A stretch of 64,000 nucleotides of DNA, from assembly GCF_000701825.1 (NCBI RefSeq), contig NZ_JNJY01000003.1:1-64000 (forward strand), written 5' to 3'. Position numbers and translations under genes: made by a program. Of the stretch, positions 45,787-56,241 are shown piece after piece. Source of the DNA: Mycoplasma collis ATCC 35278. GTDB lineage: Bacteria > Bacillota_I > Bacilli_A > Mycoplasmatales > Metamycoplasmataceae. The notes below the pieces were generated by a model. The model was not told where the DNA came from. It searched no databases and saw only the letters and a program-made list of their open reading frames with translations. Each line of letters opens with the position of its first letter. Position 1 is the stretch's first letter.

Positions 45787-47307
45787 ATGCTAGATTTCAT
45801 TAAAACTTTTGTTGGAACACCAGCTTTATTAGTTGGAATCTTTACTATGATTGGTGCACTAACTTTAAGAAAAAAATTATCTCAAGTTATTATAAGCACT
45901 TTTAAAGTTATAGTAGGATTTTTAATTTTAGGTGGTGGTGCCGGAGTTTTAGTTGGATCACTAACAAAATTTCAACCTGTATTTCAAGAAGTTTATAAAT
46001 TAAATGGTGTTATCCCAAATAACGATGGATTTGCAGGTGCTATTTCTAAAGCATTACCTTTAATTACCACGCTAGGTAGTTTAATTATGCTTTTAGGAAT
46101 GATTTTTAATATTTTACTGGCTTTATTTTCAAGATTTAAATATGTCTATTTATCAGGGCATGTTTTATACTATACATCATTGATGTTAGCTATCGTAATG
46201 TATGTAATTGGTTTTGATTTTGAAAACAATGCCGGAGATTTTGCTCTTAGTTTAATCTCAGGAGCACTAATTATGGCGATGTATATGGTGCTAAGTCCTG
46301 CATCAGCCCAAAGATATACAAAACAAATTGTAGGAACTGATGAAATCGCATTAGGACATACAGGAGGATTTGGTTATGCTCTTAGCGGTTTAATTGGTGA
46401 AGTTATTTATAAAATAAGAAAAAAACCAATTTTATCTACTGAAGCAATTAAATTCCCTCAAAAACTTTTTTTCTTTAGAAATACTTTAGTATCTATCACT
46501 ATAACTGTTTTTGTATTTTATTTATTTGCATTTTTACCTGCTGGAATTATGTATGAACTTGGTAAAATCAAAGAAGAAGTTAATGGTGTTAAAAGTGAAG
46601 CGTTTGAAATTCTTTCAGGAAATAATTGAGTAATTACAATGTTTGTTCAAGCATTTACCTTTACTGCTGGAGTTGAAATTATTCTTGCTGGGGTTAGACT
46701 TTTTGTTGGTGAACTTGTACCTATGTTTAAAGGAATAAGTGATAAATTAATTAAAAATTCTAAAGTAGCTGTCGATTGTCCTGTTGTTTTCCCTTATGCT
46801 CCTAATGCTGTATTAATTGGATTTATTTCATCATTTGCAGCCGGAATTATAGGGATGGCTATAACTATTGGTCTTGGGGCTGGAAAAGTTATTCCTGTTA
46901 TAATTTTACCAGGTCTTGTACCTCACTTTTTCTTAGGTGCAACATCTGGTGTATATGGTAATGTTAAAGGTGGAATTTTAGGTGCTATAATTGGACCATT
47001 TGTTGGCGGATTAATTATTACACTCGTACCAGTATTTTTCGTTTTAGGAAATTGAACACCAACAGATAATAACTCTTTAGGACTTTTAATAGCTTCTAAT
47101 GCTAAAGATAATGAAAATGTCAATTTAACATCTTTAAATTGAGGAGATACCGATTATATAATAGGTTATATTCCTGGAATATTAGGGCTAATTCCTAAAG
47201 TTGGTAAATATATTGCCTTTGGTGTTACATTAGCAGCATTTATAGCATTTATTATTGATGGAACAATTTTAAAAGTTAAAACTAAAAAATGAAAAACAGC
47301 AAAATAA
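45787..47307 (+). CDS. ulaA: PTS EIIC component, ascorbate/L-type family
   Basis: 506-residue permease with 11-12 membrane helices; VGTPALLVGIFTMIG, FKVIVGFLILGGGAG and AVDCPVVFPYAPNAVLIGF are UlaA-family blocks. The first in-frame start is ATG 45787, but the AGGAG at 45761 instead serves ATG 45770, which opens a 7-codon frame (MNFGIEC) ending inside this gene. One extra T in the TTTT at 45775-45778 would join that ATG to the gene in frame. Overlaps tkt by 19 bp. Confidence 0.9.
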
Positions 47308-49223
47308 TAAATCCCTTAGAATTTATCAATACTCAAAGAGCGATTGCTCTTGATAGTATTAACAATGCTCAACAAGGGCATATTGGTATGGCTCTAGGCT
47401 CTAATGAAACTGTTTATAGTATTATAAAAGCAATGAATTTTTGAGCTGATGATCCAAAGTGAATTAATCGTGATCGTTTTATAATGTCAGCAGGCCATGG
47501 TTCTATGGCTTTATATGCTTTATATCATTTTATGGGTTTTTTAAATTTAGATGACTTAAAAAACCATAAACAATATAATTCAAAAACTCCATCTCATCCA
47601 GAAATTGATAAATTAAATTTAATAGATGCATCAACTGGCCCATTAGGACAAGGTGTTGCAATGGCTGTTGGAATGGCTTATAGCTATAAATTTTTAGCTA
47701 ATAAATTTAATAAAGATAATTTCAATATTATTGACCATCATATTTTTGCTCTTTGTGGTGATGGAGATTTTCAAGAAGGAATAGCGTTAGAAGCAATTCA
47801 ATTTGCTAGCGCTAATAAACTTGAAAGATTAATTTTGATTCATGATTATAATAATATACAAATTGATTCAAAAGCTAATGAAGTTAATAATGTAAATTTT
47901 AAACTATTTTTTAAAGCTCATAATTTTAAAACTATTATTTTAAAAAATAACGATTTAAATGAAATAGCAAATGCAATAAAACAAGCTAAACAAGCTAAAA
48001 AACCTGTATATATTCAAGTTCCTAGTCATATTGCATATAAAACAAAATATCAAGATAAATCTCAAGGACATCACGGATTTCTAAATGAGCAAGATACAAT
48101 TTTGTTTAAAAAAGCATTAAATATTAAAAATTTAATTCCTTTTGAATATGATGAAAAATACTATAATTTTGGTAAAAAACTAGCTAAATCAAAAAATAGA
48201 AATTATAGTCTTTGACAAAAAAAATGAACGAATTATCAACAAAAATTTCCTCTTTTAGCTGAAAAATTAAATAACTTAATTAATGATAAAACAACTTTTG
48301 ATTTATCAAAATTAAATTTTAGTATTACAAATAAAGCAACAAGAGATTATGGAACTGAATTAAGTAAATTTTTGGAAAAAGAATATGAATTTATTTTAGG
48401 TGGAAGCGCCGATTTAAGAGCGGCAACTAAAATAGGATTTGATGATGAAAAAAATATCAAATATGGAATAAGAGAATTTGCAATGGTTGCTATTAACAAT
48501 GGAATTTATTTACATAGTAAAATTAAAACTATTGCTTCAACATTTTTAGTTTTTAGCGACTATGCTAAAGCAGCGCTAAGATTATCTGCTTTAATGAAAA
48601 TTCCAAATATATATGTTTTTAGCCATGATTCTTACAGTGTAGGTGGAGATGGTCCTACACATCAACCTGTTGAACAAATAACTTCGTTGCGTTCAATTCC
48701 TGATAGCGAACTTTTAAGAGTAGCAGATGAAAACGAATTAAAAAATGCTTTTAATTATGCACTAAATAATAAAAATAATCCTGTTTTTATTATTCTTTGT
48801 CGTCAACCATTAAAATCATTTAATATTCAAAAAGAATATAATTCTGCATACTTTATTAAAGAAAATTTAAAACAAGATATAAGTATATTGGCAAGCGGAT
48901 CAGAAGTTGAATTAGCATATAATTTAAGTGAAAAATTAGCTAAAGACAACATAAAAGCCAATGTTATATCAGTTGTTAATCTACAAAAATTATTAACAGA
49001 TAAAAAATTAATTAATGAATTAAAATTAAAAAATGCTCCAATATTCGCAATTGAAGCATCTAACGATTCGCTATGATATAAATTAAGTAAATATAATAAA
49101 TTTGACGGTCATTTTGCTAAAAATTTTGGTCATTCAGCACCTGGAGATTTTGTTTATAAACATAATGGCTTTGATATTAAATACTTAGAAGAAAAAATTT
49201 TAAAATTTTTAGAAATAAAATAA
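47289..49223 (+). CDS. tkt: Transketolase
   Basis: TPP-dependent enzyme of the pentose phosphate pathway, 644 residues. SAGHGSMALYAL, STGPLGQGVAMAVG, and the TPP motif CGDGDFQEGIALEA..N are intact; the second half carries GGSADLRAATK, KYGIREFAM and SHDSYSVGGDGPTHQPVEQ. Many TGA Trp codons. Last gene of the rpe/ula operon, so xylulose-5-P made by Rpe is used by its neighbour. Confidence 0.97.
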
Positions 49224-49228
49224 TTTTT

Positions 49229-49271
49229 AAAAAACTTGCATTTTATTTTTTAATAAATGCAAGTTTTTTAA
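49229..49271 (+). terminator. Terminator after transketolase
   Basis: AAAAACTTGCATTTAT arm, short loop, ATAAATGCAAGTTTTTT arm ending in a T run, 6 nt past the stop. Confidence 0.88.
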
Positions 49272-49354
49272 TAGTTTTTTTAAATAAAATTTAAGTTGTA
49301 GCAAATCAAAATATTCTTTTTTGGAATAAAAATTTCAAATTTAAAAACAAAAAA

Positions 49355-49360
49355 TATAAT
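49355..49360 (+). promoter_or_regulatory. -10 box of the glucose-family PTS gene
   Basis: TATAAT 20 nt upstream of the TTG chosen as start. Transcription from near 49367 would leave a leader of about 13 nt containing GGAAG, which fits the TTG at 49380 rather than codons further upstream. Confidence 0.5.
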
Positions 49361-49379
49361 TTTTTTGGAAGTGTTAAAT

Positions 49380-51101
49380 TTGAAAATATTAAAAAATACA
49401 AATAGTTTTAATTATAAAAATTTCTTTTCTAAAATTGTTAAAAATTTAGAGCAGTTTGGTAGAACGCTAATAGTACCCATTTCAATTTTACCAATTATGG
49501 CAATAGTAGGTGCTATTGGTTATATAATGATTTCTATTGGCAAATCACCTTTAGTAAATGTTTATAATACATCCGCTACTTATAAAGGTATCTCTGAAGG
49601 TATAAGAATAATAGGACTTGCTCCGATTTATAATTTAGATATACTTTTTGCTATTGGAATAGCAACTGGTCTTGCAAAAGATGAAAAAATTTCAGCGGCT
49701 CTTTGCGGAATAGTTGCATTAATTGGATTTTATTTTGCAGGGAACGTTCTAGATAAATATGCTCAAATTACAAACAAATTACCAGAAAATTTGACAAAAT
49801 CTTTACAATCTATTGAAAGATTTGGTAAAAATTCTAAATTTTTTAATTTAAACACTTTAGGCGGAATTTTAGCTGGCTATTTAGGATATTTTATTCGTAA
49901 ATATACCTACAGATTACAATTACCAATGGTTATTGCTTTTTTTGGTGGACCTAAATTTTCCCCGGTAGCAACTTTATTGATTGCTTTTATCGTGGGTTTG
50001 CCTTTTGCTTATTTATGAGTTTATATTTATTATTTTATAGCGCTAATTGGACAAACAATTAAAAAATCAAAAGCAGGTGGTGCTTTTGTTTATGGATTTT
50101 TTGAAAGACTTTTAATACTTTTTGGACTTCATCATGTTTCTAATTCAATTTTAAGATTTACACCAGCCGGAGAAGTGTTTAATCATTTAAATCCAGAAAC
50201 AGGTAAAACTGAAATTATTGAAGGTTTTTTCAACATTTTGCTTTATAAGGTAAATAATGGAATAAATATAACAATTGAAGATTCAATGATTTCAAACGAA
50301 ACATATGCAACTAAAATTTTCTCTCTGCCTGGTGCAGCACTAGCAATGTTGTTAGCTGTTCCCAAGGAAAAAAGAAAAAAAGCTGTGCCCATTATTTTCG
50401 GTGCTGTAGCTTCATCATTTTTATCAGGCATTATAGAGCCAATTGAATTTACCTTTATTTTTGTTGCTCCAATTTTATATATAGCTCATAGTATTATGAC
50501 TGGTTTTTCATTTATGATCATGTATTTAGCTAATATTGGAGCTGTAGCGGGAACTGGAAAAGGTATCATTACTTGATTTTTATATAATGTTCCAGCTTAT
50601 AAAATTATTTCAAACTTTTGAATAATATGAATAGTAGGTCCTATTTTCTTTGCTAAATATTTTGTTGTATTTTACTTTTTAATTACAAAATTAAATTTAA
50701 AAACACCTGAAAGAGATGATTATAAATTTAAATTATTCAGTAAAAAAGATTATAAAAATAAACAAAATAAAAAGATAATTAGCGAAGAAAATAAAAATTT
50801 AAATTTTGAAAATCTCATAAAAAATGATTTATTAAACAAAGAAAAACATGAAGATGTACAAAAAAGTATTAAGTTAATTGAATTTTATGGCGGATTTGAA
50901 AATATGATTGAAATTGTCGCATGTATTTCAAGATTAAGAATTTCAGTTAAAGATAAAAATAAAGTTGATAAACAAGCAATTAAAACAATGGGAGCTTCTG
51001 GTGTGGTTGAAACAAATATTCAAGTTCAATCTGTTTTTGGGTCAAAAGCTATGGTATATTCAAGAATTATCAATAATATTAAAAAGATAACTAATGAATA
51101 A
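49380..51101 (+). CDS. PTS EIICB component, glucose/N-acetylglucosamine family
   Basis: About 573 residues. Membrane EIIC part begins LEQFGRTLIVPISILPIMA and carries the GI-EP signature as SGIIEPIEFTFIFVAP; a Lys/Asn-rich linker leads to an EIIB domain with the phospho-cysteine in IVACISRLRISVKD. No ATG exists near the N terminus: TTG 49380 with GGAAG 8 nt before it is the best start (TTG 49365 and GTG 49371 are alternatives). No EIIA is fused. Specificity cannot be read from the sequence. Confidence 0.9.
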
Positions 51102-51321
51102 TTATAAAATTATTATTAGCTTTGTGTTTTTAATTACAGGTTTATTATTCTTTTTATCTTCAGTTCTTTTATATTTCTATAGAAAAAAGAAAAATATTGT
51201 TTATAAAGTAAATGAAGATGATAAATACGCAAAACAAATTTATTTTACAATTGTAAAATTTATTCCATTAATTTTTTTTTTAATAGGAATAATAATGCTG
51301 GTTATGCTTTTAAAAATTTAA
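51094..51321 (+). CDS. Small two-helix membrane protein
   Basis: 75 residues, helices at about 5-29 and 50-73 with a basic YRKKKNIVYK loop between. It overlaps the EIICB stop by 8 bp (ATGAATAA), so it is translationally coupled. No known family. Confidence 0.7.
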   Translation: MNNYKIIISFVFLITGLLFFLSSVLLYFYRKKKNIVYKVNEDDKYAKQIYFTIVKFIPLIFFLIGIIMLVMLLKI

Positions 51322-51351
51322 TTAATATAAATTACAGAAAGGAATAAATAA

Positions 51352-52196
51352 ATGAAATACGACTATCATAATCACACATATTTTTGTAATCATTCTGATT
51401 TAACAGTTAAAGAAATAGTAGATCATTATATTAAAAAAGGACACAAAGAAATAGGTATTTCTGATCATATACCATATCCTGGAGAACTAGACAAAAAAGA
51501 TAAATCAAGAATGACATATTAACAATTTGAAGAATATTTAAATTTAGTAAAAAACAAAAAGAAATTTATAAAAATAATAAAAATACTAAAATTTTTGCAG
51601 GTTTTGAAAGCGAATATTTCCCAACTCAAAAAAATTGATACAAATCACTTTTAAAAAGAGAAGATGTTGATTATTTAATTTTAGGTATTCATGCAGTTGA
51701 TAATCTCGATCCTGAAAATAACTATAATACAATGTGCACAAATAAAAATGAATTAAAAAGATATTTTAATGCATTAAATGAAGGAATGAGAACTGGATTA
51801 TTTCTTTATGCTGTTCATCCTGACTTTTATATGAAATCATATGAAATATGAGACAAAGAGTGCGAAAAGCTTGCGCATAAAATTCGCGATTTAGCTCTTG
51901 AATTAGATTTTTCATTAGAATTTAATATTAATGGTTTTTGAAAAGCTCCTAGAAAAATTGGTAATTCATTTAGAAAAAATATCCAATTTCAGAATTTTGA
52001 AAAATTGTAAAGGAAAGAAAAGTAAAAATTATTTTAGAATCAGATACGCATCACAAAGCCCAACTTTATGATGATACTATTGTTGGTAAAACAATTGATC
52101 TATTAAAAAAAATGGGAAATTCATGATTCATTAATTGAAAAAGTAGATATAGAAAAATATAAAAATAGAATTTCTCTAATTTTAAATGAAAAATAA
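51352..52196 (+). pseudogene. Broken PHP-family phosphatase (histidinol-phosphatase type)
   Basis: Starts with a good site (GAAAGGAATAAATA) and MKYDYHNHTYFCNH, the metal-binding start of PHP enzymes. TAA at 51520-51522 interrupts MTY-QFEEYLN; frameshifts follow in A-rich runs near 51549, 51975 and 52115. Joined, the frames give FAGFESEYFP, ILGIHAVDNLD, YAVHPDFYM and ILESDTHHKAQL, all conserved PHP/HisK segments. About 275 residues if repaired. Recent decay, since all motifs are still readable. Confidence 0.9.
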
Positions 52197-52204
52197 TTAT
52201 TATT

Positions 52205-52238
52205 TTTAACTCGTTTTTAAAAAGTGAGTTTTTTTATT
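52205..52238 (+). terminator. Terminator after the PHP pseudogene
   Basis: AACTCGTTTTT and AAAAAGTGAGTT arms followed by T7 on the plus strand. Confidence 0.7.
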
Positions 52239-52239
52239 T

Positions 52240-52274
52240 AAAAAAAAATAAAAAAACAACCAAAAGGTTGTTTC
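52240..52274 (-). terminator. Terminator of the P37-type transporter operon
   Basis: AACAACC-TTTT-GGTTGTT hairpin followed by T7 on the minus strand, directly after the permease stop. Confidence 0.85.
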
Positions 52275-54010
52275 TAAAATTTTAACTTAGCTAAAAAATT
52301 ATTTTTTAATTTTATTTTTTTTACTTTGTTTTTCTTTAATTTTATTGAAATATATTCAAGAGAAATAAAAAATATAATTATCGGTAATAAATAATTTGAT
52401 AAAACTGAAAACTGTTCTCTTTCTGTATAAATCTGTATTTGACTACCTAAATTTATTCCGCTAGAAAATACCCCATAAACAATTACACTTCTAGAAATAT
52501 TTTCATATAAAAATAATATTTGAATAATTAATTCTTTTTTAATAAATGGAATTATAAAAATAAAAATTATTTTAAAATATGAATATCCTTGTTTTTTTAA
52601 ATTATCATAAAAAATGATATCTATTTTATCCACCATAGTAGAAACTATTTTTGAAAAAGAAAAAGAATTTAAAAATATCGTTAATAAAAAAATTGTAGTA
52701 AATGAATCGAATCAATAAATATCAAAAATAAAAAACAAGACAATGAAAGGAATTATTCTCACTATTAGTGAAAAAATTTTAAGTATTAAACTTTGAAATT
52801 TATTGTTAATTTTTTGAGATTGAAAAATTCCTAAAAAAAGTCCAAAAATACTTACATAAATTGTAATTATAAAAGATTGTCAAATTACTTTAAATAATAA
52901 AGGTAATGGCGAAATTTGATTGAAGCTGAAAATTGTTTTAAAATTTATTTGCATTAATCTACTAAAAAAATTAGTAAATAGAAATATTTTGGAATAATTT
53001 TTTTCAAGATCTAAAATGGATCAAATAAAAATAGCTAATGTAATAATAAATAAAAACAATATTAATAAAAAACGAAAATTATATTTCAATGAATTAATTT
53101 TTGTTTTATTTGAAAAACTATATTTTTTTTCAAACAAAAAATGATTAATTAAAAAAGAAAAAATTTCGTTTATTATTAAAAAACTCATAAAAACAGTTAA
53201 AGGTATAGTTATTTCAGAAATTGAATTATTTATATCTGAACTAATTGGAATATATATGAGTGCTCCTATACCTGAAATTCCAAGTGATCCTAAAAGAGAA
53301 ATTCATCTAAAATTACTTTCTAAGCTATAAAAATATAGTGAAAATATTCTTGATTTTATTTTTAATAAAATTTCATTATAAAAAGCTTTATATTTATTAT
53401 TACCTAATTTTAAGCTTAAATAATAACTTTCCAAATTATAATTATTTATAATATCAGATAAATATTTATGTATTCATAATCATGTAAATCAAAAATAAAT
53501 TCAAAATAACGCTTCATTTGGATCGAAAATTTTTTTTAAAATAGTTGCAAAAATTATAACTGGCAATGCTCTTAAAAAAATTATTAAAAAGCGAAATATC
53601 TTAGAAAATCAATTATTATGTATTTTTTCAGAAGAAAAAAAAGAAGTTAAAACAGCTAATGAAAAACCTAAAAAAGTCGCACCAATAGTTATTTTAAAAG
53701 AATTAAATAAAATTTCTAATGAATAAATTAATAAATTATCTCTCGAAAAAAAACTACTTTTATTTTTATATTTAAAAATTTCTTTTAAAAAATATATAAA
53801 TCTTTGATTAGAATGATAATTAACATTATTTTTAGAAAAACTAAAGTATGTTAAAACAAAAATTAGAATTAATAAAATAAAAAGCCATAAAAAATAAAAG
53901 TTTTTATTCAAAATTTTTATTTCTTTATTTTTAGTATTAAATCTTCAAAAAATTATTTTATTAATCTTTTTGCTAAATTTGTAAAAATAAAATTTCTTTT
54001 TTTTATGCAT
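52274..54010 (-). CDS. ABC transporter permease, P69-like (duplicated, phosphonate/TPP type)
   Basis: 578 residues, two fused permease halves of about six helices each; the halves share the pattern of a helix start, ISLLGSLGISGIGALI in one and a YENISRSVIVYGVFSSGINLG in the other, the coupling/channel region of PhnE-type permeases. ATG 54010 is preferred. This matches P69 of the M. hyorhinis p37-p29-p69 set. Last gene of a three-gene operon; TGA Trp codons throughout. Confidence 0.88.
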
Positions 54011-54036
54011 ATATTTAATATTTTTAGTTAAATAAA

Positions 54037-55215
54037 TTAAAAATTAACTTTATTTAATTGTTTTAACTTAGGAAAATCATCAATTTTTTTATAACCATTA
54101 TAACCGCTTTTTTTACCATAATCATCTTTATTAGATTTTGATAATTTAATTAAAGTATCTAAAAATAATAATCTTGTTTTTTCATTAACTGAATTGTTAA
54201 AAATTATAATATCGTAAGAAATTGGGTTTGTTAGAGCTAATATTTCCATCTTAGTATTTGGAGCTAATTTAAATGCTGAAACTTCTTTTTCTTTATCTTT
54301 CGGAAATGTTCATGCAAATGAATACATATCATCTATAAAAATTTGTTTTTTATTTTTATCTGTGTAATATGTATAAGTTTCTTGTCCTGAGCCTTGAGTA
54401 ATTAAATTTTTATCTAATTTTTCAATTGGGGATTGATCACTAAGTCCAAAATGATCTTTAAATAATTTGTTAGCAGCTAATCATGTGGCTTGTTTATTTT
54501 TTTTACCATGAACAATTCCAAAAGAAGAAAATTTTTCTCAATTTTTATCATCTCAAGCTTTTCTAATCATATTTAATTCATTTTCTGTTCCTACAATCGT
54601 TATCATTCCAGAATATCAATTAGTTAATTTATTATCTTTATCATAAAAAATTTCAAATTTAGACCCATCTCATTTTTGATCATTTTTATTTCAAGAACTA
54701 AAAGGTGTTTTTCTAAAATATTCATTTATTTCGTTATCTTTACCAATGTTAAAATTTTCTGGATTTGACTTATAATTTCCTTTTTCTAAAAAACTAAGTG
54801 TATGATTTTTAAAAGCTCTTGTTAAAGTTTCAGCGTAAGGTATTACAATATTTTGATCAATGTATTGTGTATCATTAATAACATCTTTTATATTTACTAT
54901 TGCAGCGTTCACTTTATTGACTGCAACATTTTGAAATGATGAACTTTTTTCATCCTGTGATACAATCTCCAATTTTGGAATAATTGCTCCTTGGTATTTT
55001 TCGCTATTACTATTGAATAATTCTTGTGCAGTTTCATTAAATAATTTTTCATATTCTTGAATTGCATTATCATCTGATTTAGAAACAAAATATTTAGTTG
55101 AAATATTGAATCTAACAGTAGCTTTATCTTCCGCTGAACATGAATAAGAAATAACAATTGGAGTTAATAAAAGTGAACTTAAAAAGATTTTTTTTAAAAA
55201 ATTTTTTTTAATCAT
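54037..55215 (-). CDS. P37/Cypl-like substrate-binding lipoprotein
   Basis: 392 residues. Signal peptide with lipobox VISYSC, then a two-lobe binding protein fold: TVRFNISTKYF at the N terminus, WYSGMITIVG, WEKFSSFGIVHG (phosphonate-binding-like pattern), and GSGQETYTYY. P37/Cypl of M. hyorhinis binds thiamine pyrophosphate; the riboswitch upstream of this operon supports the same ligand. Overlaps the ATPase gene by 8 bp. Confidence 0.9.
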
Positions 55216-55951
55216 AAATTTCCTTAATTTTTTTTATATCAAATTGCTTTATATCGATGTCGAGCACTATTTTTCCTTTTTTAAATGCTATTATACGGGT
55301 AAAAAATTTATCACTAATTAATGATAAATCATGTGTATTTACTAAAGTTATTGCTTTTTGTGTTATAGATAAATTTTTAAGTGATTTTAAAACGCTATTA
55401 GATGTTTTAAAATCTAAACCAGTAGTTGGCTCGTCCGCCAAAATTATCATTGAGTTTTTTATTAATAATTTAGCAATTTCAACCCTTTGTTGTTGTCCGC
55501 CTGATAAATTTTCAACAGGTGTAAAAATATATTGAGAAATTTCAAATTTCTTTAAAATATCTACAATAAAATCAAAATCTTTTTTTGTGATAATATTAAA
55601 AAATTTAAAAAATTTATTTGCTTGCAGAGAATAAAATTTTTTAATATTTTTAAAAACATCTTCATCATAAAGTAAATTAGGTTTTTGATTTAAAAAACCA
55701 ATACTTTGTTTGTAATTTTTCATTTGATTTTTAGTAAAATGTTGATATTTTTTACCATTAAAAAAAATATCCCCTTTTACAATTTTTAAATCATTAATTA
55801 ATAAATTAAAAAAACTTGTTTTTCCAGATCCTGATAAACCTAAAATTGCAATAAATTCATTTTCTTTAATTTCTAAATTAAGATCAAATAAAAGATTTTG
55901 ATTATCTTTTTTTGACTTAGCGCTTACATTTTTAATAACAATTTTTTTCAT
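55208..55951 (-). CDS. ABC transporter ATP-binding protein, P29-like
   Basis: 247 residues. Walker A LGLSGSGKTS, Q-loop NQKPNLLY, signature NLSGGQQQRVEIAK, Walker B MIILADEPTTGLD, and switch His in VNTHDLSL. An earlier in-frame start (56026) lies within the riboswitch, so ATG 55951, just after the terminator hairpin, is the true start. First gene of the operon. Confidence 0.94.
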   Translation of the reverse strand: MKKIVIKNVSAKSKKDNQNLLFDLNLEIKENEFIAILGLSGSGKTSFFNLLINDLKIVKGDIFFNGKKYQHFTKNQMKNYKQSIGFLNQKPNLLYDEDVFKNIKKFYSLQANKFFKFFNIITKKDFDFIVDILKKFEISQYIFTPVENLSGGQQQRVEIAKLLIKNSMIILADEPTTGLDFKTSNSVLKSLKNLSITQKAITLVNTHDLSLISDKFFTRIIAFKKGKIVLDIDIKQFDIKKIKEIYD

Positions 55952-55968
55952 AATTTTTTTAATAAATA

Positions 55969-55998
55969 AAAACACTCCTTTGACAGGGGGAGTGTTTT
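55969..55998 (-). terminator. Riboswitch-controlled terminator
   Basis: Minus strand AACACTCC-CCCTGTCAAA-GGAGTGTT followed by T5: an 8-bp stem with T tail. Its loop and 5' arm (CCCCTGTCAAA) are also the complement of TTTGACAGGGG at the start of the aptamer, so terminator and long-range helix exclude each other. Confidence 0.85.
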
Positions 55999-56010
55999 TG
56001 TAATTTTGTA

Positions 56011-56083
56011 ACTTGTATTCTAGCATTATCTAGACACTATAAGAGTATAATCTCAGCCTAAAGTATTAAGCACCCCTGTCAAA
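56011..56083 (-). ncRNA. TPP riboswitch aptamer (THI element)
   Basis: On the minus strand: GGGGTGC, a P3 stem GCTTAA-TACT-TTAGGC, the conserved GCTGAGA, then ACTC closing P2 on GGGT, and the pyrophosphate-binding arm CTAG-ATAATG-CTAG inside a P4 stem (GTGT/ATAC). These are the invariant parts of the THI box in order and spacing. It precedes the P29/P37/P69 operon, so TPP probably represses it through the adjacent terminator. Confidence 0.9.
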
Positions 56084-56086
56084 TTA

Positions 56087-56092
56087 ATTATA
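56087..56092 (-). promoter_or_regulatory. -10 box of the TPP transporter operon
   Basis: TATAAT on the minus strand; transcription would begin around 56081, just at the first arm of the riboswitch. Confidence 0.55.
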
Positions 56093-56241
56093 TATTAAAA
56101 TTCATTATTTAACTAAAAAATAGTTAAGTTTTTTAAATTGAAAAGAGCAAAAATATAGTTTTAATATAAAAAATTTGAAATATATTAAAAAAAATATATT
56201 TATTTTTTATGAAATTTTATAAAAAACTTTAAAATGTTAGC

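Noticed and set aside
54909..55157. 82-codon second frame inside the P37-like gene
   Set aside because: Same strand, other frame, no ribosome-binding site; P37 reading explains the sequence.
55952..56026. N-terminal extension of the P29-like ATPase
   Set aside because: An ATG at 56026 is in frame, but these 25 codons run through the riboswitch tail and terminator, and ATPase homology begins after ATG 55951.
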